26,463 nt of DNA. Origin: Limisoma sp963590405. Lineage in GTDB: Bacteria > Bacteroidota > Bacteroidia > Bacteroidales > Muribaculaceae. The DNA is taken from NCBI GenBank assembly GCA_963590405.1, contig CAVAPE010000029.1:1-26463 (forward strand). Reading direction: 5' to 3'. Shown here in pieces: positions 22,223 to 26,463 of this stretch. Made by a program: the position numbers and the translations under genes. The notes beneath the pieces were generated by a model. It made no database searches, was not told where the DNA came from, and saw only the letters and a program-made list of their open reading frames with translations. Each line of letters opens with the position of its first letter. Within the stretch, counting starts at the first letter, position 1.

Positions 22223-23776
22223 TTATAAAGGTATATTACCGTGCTTTTTGGCAGGGTTGGTAAGTTTCTTTGTTGCCAATTGTTGCAAAGCGCGGATGAT
22301 GCGGAAACGAGTGTTGCGCGGCTCGATAACGTCATCGATGTAGCCATATTTGGCAGCATTGTAAGGGTTGCAGAAGAGGTCGGTGTACTCTTTTTCCTTC
22401 TGTGCGATGAACGCCTTAGGATCTTCCTGAGTCTTAGCCTCTTTCATATAGAGCACCTCAGCAGCGCCCGACGCACCCATAACGGCGATTTCAGCCGATG
22501 GCCAAGCGTAGTTCATATCGCCACGGAGCTGCTTACAGCTCATCACGATGTGGCTACCACCGTAGCTCTTGCGGATTGTAACCGTAACCTTAGGCACTGT
22601 TGCTTCGCCATAGGCGTAAAGCAGTTTTGCGCCGTGAAGAATAACAGCATTGTATTCTTGTCCTGTGCCCGGGAGGAATCCAGGAACGTCGACGAGCGAT
22701 ACCAATGGGATGTTGAAGGCATCGCAGAAGCGTACGAAGCGTGCAGCCTTACGCGAAGCGTTGCAGTCGAGCACGCCGGCAAGGAACTTAGGCTGGTTGG
22801 CAATGATACCTACCGACTGACCGTTGAAGCGTGCGAAACCAATGATGATGTTCTTCGCAAAGTCGCGTTGTACTTCAAGGAATTCGCCGTTATCGATGAT
22901 TGAGCCGATAACTTCATACATGTCGTATGCCTTGTTTGGAGAGTCAGGAACGATTTCGTTCAATGCATCGTCAACGCGGTCGATTGGGTCGGTGCATTTT
23001 ACGAGAGGAGCTTCCTCAAGGTTGTTTTGTGGAATGAAGCTGAGGAGCTTGCGGATGAGTTGCAATGCCTCTTCGCCATCTTCAGTTGCAAAGTGTGCCA
23101 CACCAGACTTCGTGGTGTGCATAACTGCGCCACCGAGTTGCTCTTGTGTAACGTCCTCGCCGGTAACTGTCTTTACGACCTTAGGACCAGTAAGGAACAT
23201 GTAAGAGATGCCCTTCGTCATAATTGTGAAGTCGGTCAACGCTGGAGAGTAAACGGCACCACCGGCACACGGACCGAGGATAGCAGAGATTTGAGGTACG
23301 ACACCCGAAGCGAGGATGTTGCGCTCAAAGATTTCAGCATAGCCAGCAAGGGCGTTGATACCCTCTTGGATACGTGCGCCACCTGAGTCATTCAAACCGA
23401 TGACAGGAGCACCCATCTTCATTGCCATATCCATGATTTTGCAGATCTTCATGGCCATTGCTTCCGACAATGAACCGCCCCAAACGGTGAAGTCCTGTGC
23501 AAAAACATAAACAAGGCGTCCGTCGATTGTACCGTAACCGGTAACCACGCCGTCGCCGAGATAGTGCTTCTTGTCCTGACCAAAGTTGGTGCAACGGTGC
23601 TGTACGAACATATCCATTTCCTCAAAACTTCCTTCGTCAAGAAGTTGGGCGATACGTTCACGGGCAGTGTATTTGCCTCTTTCGTGCTGTTTGGCAATAG
23701 CCTTTTCGCCACCGCCAAGACGTGCCTGTTCGCGCAAGGCGATAAGCTCCTGCACTTTTTCAAGTTGATTGCTCAT
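22223..23776 (-). CDS. mmdA: Methylmalonyl-CoA decarboxylase alpha subunit (carboxyltransferase)
   Basis: Cytoplasmic carboxyltransferase of 517 residues that moves the carboxyl of methylmalonyl-CoA to biotin, giving propionyl-CoA. It has the two crotonase-fold halves of the family: N-terminal ERGKYTARERIAQLLDEGSFEE, VVTGYGTIDGR, DFTVWGGSLSE, NDSGGARIQEG and GPCAGGAVYSPALTDF; C-terminal KFLAGVLDCNASRKAARF, VDVPGFLPGTGQEY, RKSYGGSHIVM and AEIAVMGASGAAEVLY. By sequence alone it could also be the beta chain of propionyl-CoA carboxylase. The presence of gamma, carrier and Na+-pump beta genes directly downstream, and of epimerase directly upstream, points to decarboxylase. Spacing to mce is 25 bases, to the gamma gene 12. 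Confidence 0.94.
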   Translation of the reverse strand: MSNQLEKVQELIALREQARLGGGEKAIAKQHERGKYTARERIAQLLDEGSFEEMDMFVQHRCTNFGQDKKHYLGDGVVTGYGTIDGRLVYVFAQDFTVWGGSLSEAMAMKICKIMDMAMKMGAPVIGLNDSGGARIQEGINALAGYAEIFERNILASGVVPQISAILGPCAGGAVYSPALTDFTIMTKGISYMFLTGPKVVKTVTGEDVTQEQLGGAVMHTTKSGVAHFATEDGEEALQLIRKLLSFIPQNNLEEAPLVKCTDPIDRVDDALNEIVPDSPNKAYDMYEVIGSIIDNGEFLEVQRDFAKNIIIGFARFNGQSVGIIANQPKFLAGVLDCNASRKAARFVRFCDAFNIPLVSLVDVPGFLPGTGQEYNAVILHGAKLLYAYGEATVPKVTVTIRKSYGGSHIVMSCKQLRGDMNYAWPSAEIAVMGASGAAEVLYMKEAKTQEDPKAFIAQKEKEYTDLFCNPYNAAKYGYIDDVIEPRNTRFRIIRALQQLATKKLTNPAKKHGNIPL

Positions 23777-23801
23777 ATTTAGTACTTAATAGTTAGAGTT
23801 C

Positions 23802-24212
23802 TTATTCTGGTTTTTCACAAAGTTCTGTCAAAACGCCGAGTGTAGACTTCGGGTGAAGGAACGCAATATTCAAGCCCTCAGCACCTTTGCGCGGAGCCTT
23901 ATCGATGAGGCGTACGCCTTTCTCTTCCACCTCTGCCAAAGCGTTGGCAACGCCGTCGGCAACCGCGAATGCAAGATGGTGGATGCCCTCGCCGCGCTTC
24001 TCGATGAATTTGGCAATTGTGCTGTCTTCGGAAGTCGGCTCAAGAAGTTCGAGCTTGGTCTGCCCTACCTTGAAGAATGCAGTCTTCACTTTCTGGTCGG
24101 CAACCTCTTCGATAGAATAGCATTTTACACCAAGTACGTTCTCGTAATAAGGGATTGCTGCGTCAAGGCTCTTGACTGCGATTCCTAAATGTTCAATGTG
24201 AGAAATATTCAT
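23802..24212 (-). CDS. mce: Methylmalonyl-CoA epimerase
   Basis: Interconverts (R)- and (S)-methylmalonyl-CoA, linking the mutase to the decarboxylase. A 136-residue vicinal-oxygen-chelate (glyoxalase-fold) protein of normal length: SHIEHLGIAVKSLDAAIPYYENVLG at the start, TKLELLEP near 52-59, GEGIHHLAFAV at 75-85 and GVLTELCEK at the end. Expected metal ligands are visible as His8, one of the His78-79 pair and Glu130. First gene of the operon, so epimerase and decarboxylase are made together; the mutase is not in the window. Confidence 0.95.
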   Translation of the reverse strand: MNISHIEHLGIAVKSLDAAIPYYENVLGVKCYSIEEVADQKVKTAFFKVGQTKLELLEPTSEDSTIAKFIEKRGEGIHHLAFAVADGVANALAEVEEKGVRLIDKAPRKGAEGLNIAFLHPKSTLGVLTELCEKPE

Positions 24213-24255
24213 AATATCTAATTTTAAAAGTTATCCAATTAAGATTACTTGCTCA

Positions 24256-24263
24256 CAAAATTA
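24256..24263 (-). promoter_or_regulatory. -7 element of the mce-mmd operon promoter
   Basis: Minus-strand TAATTTTG matches TAnnTTTG fully. No good -33 TTTG lies 19 bases upstream, so it is weaker than the promoter at 19459-19489 or is helped by an activator. The start would be near 24250, giving a leader of about 37 bases. Confidence 0.45.
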
Positions 24264-24335
24264 CGACAAAAAAGTAAATAACAGGTTTTTTATTTATAAA
24301 ATTTAGGTAAAACGGGAATAAATTCAAACCAATTT

Positions 24336-24362
24336 GTCAGTAAGAAACTGACGATATGTCAG
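24336..24362. promoter_or_regulatory. Alternating GTCAG/CTGAC half-sites upstream of dnaK
   Basis: GTCAG (24336-24340), CTGAC (24348-24352) and GTCAG (24358-24362) make two overlapping dyads, GTCAG-N7-CTGAC and CTGAC-N5-GTCAG, sharing the middle half-site. They lie about 60-85 bases upstream of the likely dnaK start site, where an activator such as a sigma54 enhancer-binding protein could bind. The bound protein is not known. Confidence 0.5.
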
Positions 24363-24395
24363 CATCATCGCTCGGCAAAATTCTCGGGCAGCACT

Positions 24396-24412
24396 TTGGC
24401 ACGCGATTTGTT
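24396..24412 (+). promoter_or_regulatory. Sigma54-like promoter element for dnaK
   Basis: TTGGCACGCGATTTGTT matches the sigma54 consensus TGGCACG-N4-TTGC with a single mismatch, the last C being T: GG at 24398-24399, then ten bases, then GT for GC. Transcription would begin near 24423, leaving a leader of about 65 bases. No TTTG/TAnnTTTG promoter of the ordinary type was found between the dyads and dnaK. Confidence 0.45.
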
Positions 24413-24487
24413 AATCTCTGAGTGCCGAGTTCGCAAAGAGCGAGGCAAAGTAAACTTGATTAATAACAAATAAAAAAATATAGAATC

Positions 24488-26410
24488 ATGGGTAAAATCA
24501 TTGGTATAGACTTAGGTACTACGAACTCTTGCGTAGCAGTTCTCGAGGGTAAAGACCCGGTAGTTATTCCTAACAGCGAAGGCCGCAACACAACGCCTTC
24601 AATCGTTGCCTTCATCGACGGCGGCGAAAGAAAAATCGGTGACCCTGCAAAACGTCAGGCAATCACTAACCCGACCCGTACGGTATTCTCCATCAAGCGT
24701 TTCATGGGTGAAACCTACGACCGCGTGCAGAAAGAAATCGCCCGCGTGCCTTACAAGGTGGCAAAAGGCGACAACAATACTCCACGTGTCGACATCGACG
24801 GACGCCAGTACACTCCGCAGGAAATCTCGGCAATGATTCTTCAAAAGATGAAGAAAACCGCTGAGGACTACCTCGGACAGGCAGTGACAGAAGCTGTGAT
24901 TACAGTGCCTGCTTACTTCAACGACTCTCAGCGTCAGGCTACTAAAGAGGCTGGCGAAATCGCAGGACTTAATGTTCGTCGTATCGTCAACGAGCCTACG
25001 GCTGCTGCCCTCGCCTACGGCTTGGACAAGAGCCAGAACGACAAGAAAATTGCCGTGTTCGACCTCGGTGGCGGTACATTCGATATCTCAATCCTTGAAT
25101 TGGGCGATGGTGTGTTTGAAGTGAAATCGACCAACGGTGATACTCACCTCGGTGGTGATGACTTCGACCACAAGATTATCGACTGGTTGGCAGACGAGTT
25201 TATGAACGACGAGGGCGTTGACCTCCGTCAAGACCCGATGGCTCTGCAACGCTTGAAAGAGGCTGCAGAAAAGGCAAAAATCGAATTGTCAAGTTCTACT
25301 TCGACAGAGATTAACTTGCCTTACATCATGCCAGTAAACGGTGTGCCAAAACACTTGGTTAAGACTCTTACCCGCGCTAAATTCGAGCAACTTTGCGACA
25401 GCTTGATTCAGGCCACAATCGTTCCTTGCCAACAGGCATTGAAGGACGCTGGCTTGACAGCAGCCGACATCGACGACGTAATCCTCGTAGGTGGCTCAAC
25501 ACGTATTCCTGCCGTACAGGAAATCGTTCAAAAATTCTTCGGTAAAGCTCCTTCAAAGGGCGTTAACCCTGACGAAGTGGTAGCCGTAGGTGCAGCAATC
25601 CAGGGCGGTGTGCTCAGCGGTGATGTGAAGGACGTGCTTCTTCTCGACGTAGTTCCATTGTCGGTCGGCATCGAGACTCTCGGTGGTGTGATGACAAAAC
25701 TTATCGAGGCAAACACCACCATCCCTACCCGCAAGAGCGAAACGTTCTCAACGGCTGCCGACAACCAGCCATCAGTTGAAATCAACGTGCTCCAAGGCGA
25801 GCGTCCAATGGCACGCGACGACAAATCTCTCGGTCGCTTCCACCTCGACGGCATCGCTCCTGCCCCACGTGGCATTCCGCAAATCGAGGTAACATTTGAA
25901 ATCGACGCCAACGGTATCCTCAACGTTTCGGCAAAGGATAAAGCAACTGGCAAAGAGCAAAGCATCCGCATCGAGGCATCAAGCGGCTTGAGCGACGAAG
26001 AAATCAAGCGTATGAAGGACGAGGCAGCAGCCAACGCCGCTTCCGACGCAAAAGAGAAAGAGCGCGCCGACAAAATCAACAAAGCTGACGCTGTAATCTT
26101 CCAGACAGAGAAGCAGTTGAAAGAACTTGGCGACAAATTCCCAGCAGACAAACGCGCCGCAGTGGAGCAAGCCCTCAACGAATTGAAGGAAATCCACAAA
26201 GCGCAAAACATCGATGCCATCGACCCAGCCATCGAGAAGTTGAACGCAGCATTGCAGACAGCCGCTCAGGACATCTACAACGCACAGCAACAAGCCGGTG
26301 GCGCAGCCAACCCAGGTGCAGGCGCAGGTTTCAACCCTAACGCCGGCGCACAGCAAGGCAACAACGACGGCAGCACCGTCCAAGACGCCGACTTCGAGGA
26401 GGTCAAGTAG
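24488..26410 (+). CDS. dnaK: Molecular chaperone Hsp70
   Basis: Cytoplasmic ATP-dependent chaperone of 640 residues, full length. The nucleotide-binding domain has GIDLGTTNSCVAV (5-17), VPAYFNDSQRQATKEAGEIAGL, AVFDLGGGTFDISI near 190 and ILVGGSTRIPAVQEI near 335. The hydrophobic linker DVLLLDVVPLSVGIET (380s-390s) has V where DVTPLSLGIET is more usual. The substrate domain (NVLQGERPMARDDKSLGRF, then APRGIPQIEVTFEIDANGILNVSAKDK) and the helical lid follow, then a Gly/Ala/Asn/Gln-rich tail ending DADFEEVK, the EEVK motif being conserved. No grpE or dnaJ lies beside it. It is transcribed away from mce behind an unusual control region and its stop is 53 bases from the window edge; nothing is recognised in those bases. 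Confidence 0.98.
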   Translation: MGKIIGIDLGTTNSCVAVLEGKDPVVIPNSEGRNTTPSIVAFIDGGERKIGDPAKRQAITNPTRTVFSIKRFMGETYDRVQKEIARVPYKVAKGDNNTPRVDIDGRQYTPQEISAMILQKMKKTAEDYLGQAVTEAVITVPAYFNDSQRQATKEAGEIAGLNVRRIVNEPTAAALAYGLDKSQNDKKIAVFDLGGGTFDISILELGDGVFEVKSTNGDTHLGGDDFDHKIIDWLADEFMNDEGVDLRQDPMALQRLKEAAEKAKIELSSSTSTEINLPYIMPVNGVPKHLVKTLTRAKFEQLCDSLIQATIVPCQQALKDAGLTAADIDDVILVGGSTRIPAVQEIVQKFFGKAPSKGVNPDEVVAVGAAIQGGVLSGDVKDVLLLDVVPLSVGIETLGGVMTKLIEANTTIPTRKSETFSTAADNQPSVEINVLQGERPMARDDKSLGRFHLDGIAPAPRGIPQIEVTFEIDANGILNVSAKDKATGKEQSIRIEASSGLSDEEIKRMKDEAAANAASDAKEKERADKINKADAVIFQTEKQLKELGDKFPADKRAAVEQALNELKEIHKAQNIDAIDPAIEKLNAALQTAAQDIYNAQQQAGGAANPGAGAGFNPNAGAQQGNNDGSTVQDADFEEVK

Positions 26411-26463
26411 TCCAAGATAGACAAAACATAACCCCACATAACTATCCCGTGTAACTCAATGAG

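Noticed and set aside
24391..24425. GCACT and GAGTGC near dnaK, considered as a CIRCE element for HrcA.
   Set aside because: CIRCE is TTAGCACTC-N9-GAGTGCTAA; here the half-sites are shorter and about 25 bases apart.
25528..26232. A 234-codon open frame antisense to dnaK.
   Set aside because: Long frames antisense to dnaK are a known artefact of its codon pattern and have been misannotated as a glutamate dehydrogenase. It lies wholly within dnaK and has no domain or promoter of its own.

Overview
The window reads as chromosomal DNA of a member of the Bacteroidota, most likely order Bacteroidales. The evidence is the gene families (TonB-dependent receptor, Bacteroidales-type lipoprotein and DUF5106-like protein, Na+-pumping methylmalonyl-CoA decarboxylase operon), the near absence of strong Shine-Dalgarno sites, and several promoters of the TTTG-N19-TAnnTTTG type used by the Bacteroidota primary sigma factor. 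I cannot fix the family; Muribaculaceae or Prevotellaceae would both fit. There is no phage, IS element, CRISPR array, rRNA or tRNA gene.

Layout. (1) 1-3500, plus strand: an outer-membrane TonB-dependent receptor and a closely linked lipoprotein, closed by a rho-independent terminator. (2) 3564-5074, plus: an ECF sigma factor, a small single-span membrane protein in the anti-sigma position, and a periplasmic Spy/CpxP-like protein, again closed by a terminator; this looks like a self-contained envelope-stress unit. (3) 5102-10528, plus: an 1808-residue alpha-2-macroglobulin-like protein whose thioester cysteine is replaced by serine. (4) A strong bidirectional hairpin separates it from a ten-gene minus-strand run (19397 down to 10604): DUF5106/thioredoxin-like protein, DoxX, mnmA, bifunctional nuclease, NupG-type transporter, rsmE, kdsA, ruvX, def, ettA. 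Several junctions overlap (ATGA, TAATG, TGATG), and a consensus promoter lies ahead of the first gene. Most members serve tRNA/rRNA modification, nascent-protein processing and ribosome energy sensing, with LPS Kdo synthesis mixed in. (5) 19398-19698: an intergenic block holding that promoter, two tandem diverged palindromic repeats, a terminator for the upstream operon and a 35-N assembly gap. (6) 24212 down to the gap, minus: mce, mmdA, an oadG-like gamma subunit carrying a lamin-tail domain, the biotin carrier and the membrane beta subunit. Together they epimerise and decarboxylate methylmalonyl-CoA on the succinate-to-propionate route while exporting Na+. (7) 24488-26410, plus: dnaK, divergent from mce, behind a leader with alternating GTCAG/CTGAC half-sites and a sigma54-like element.

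The points most worth a second look are the lamin-tail/OadG fusion, the sigma54-like dnaK control region, the palindromic repeat pair with a promoter in its arm, the thioester-less macroglobulin, and the sigma factor/membrane protein/Spy-like trio. Most of the window is otherwise conventional core genome; I did not find a clearly new multi-gene system.
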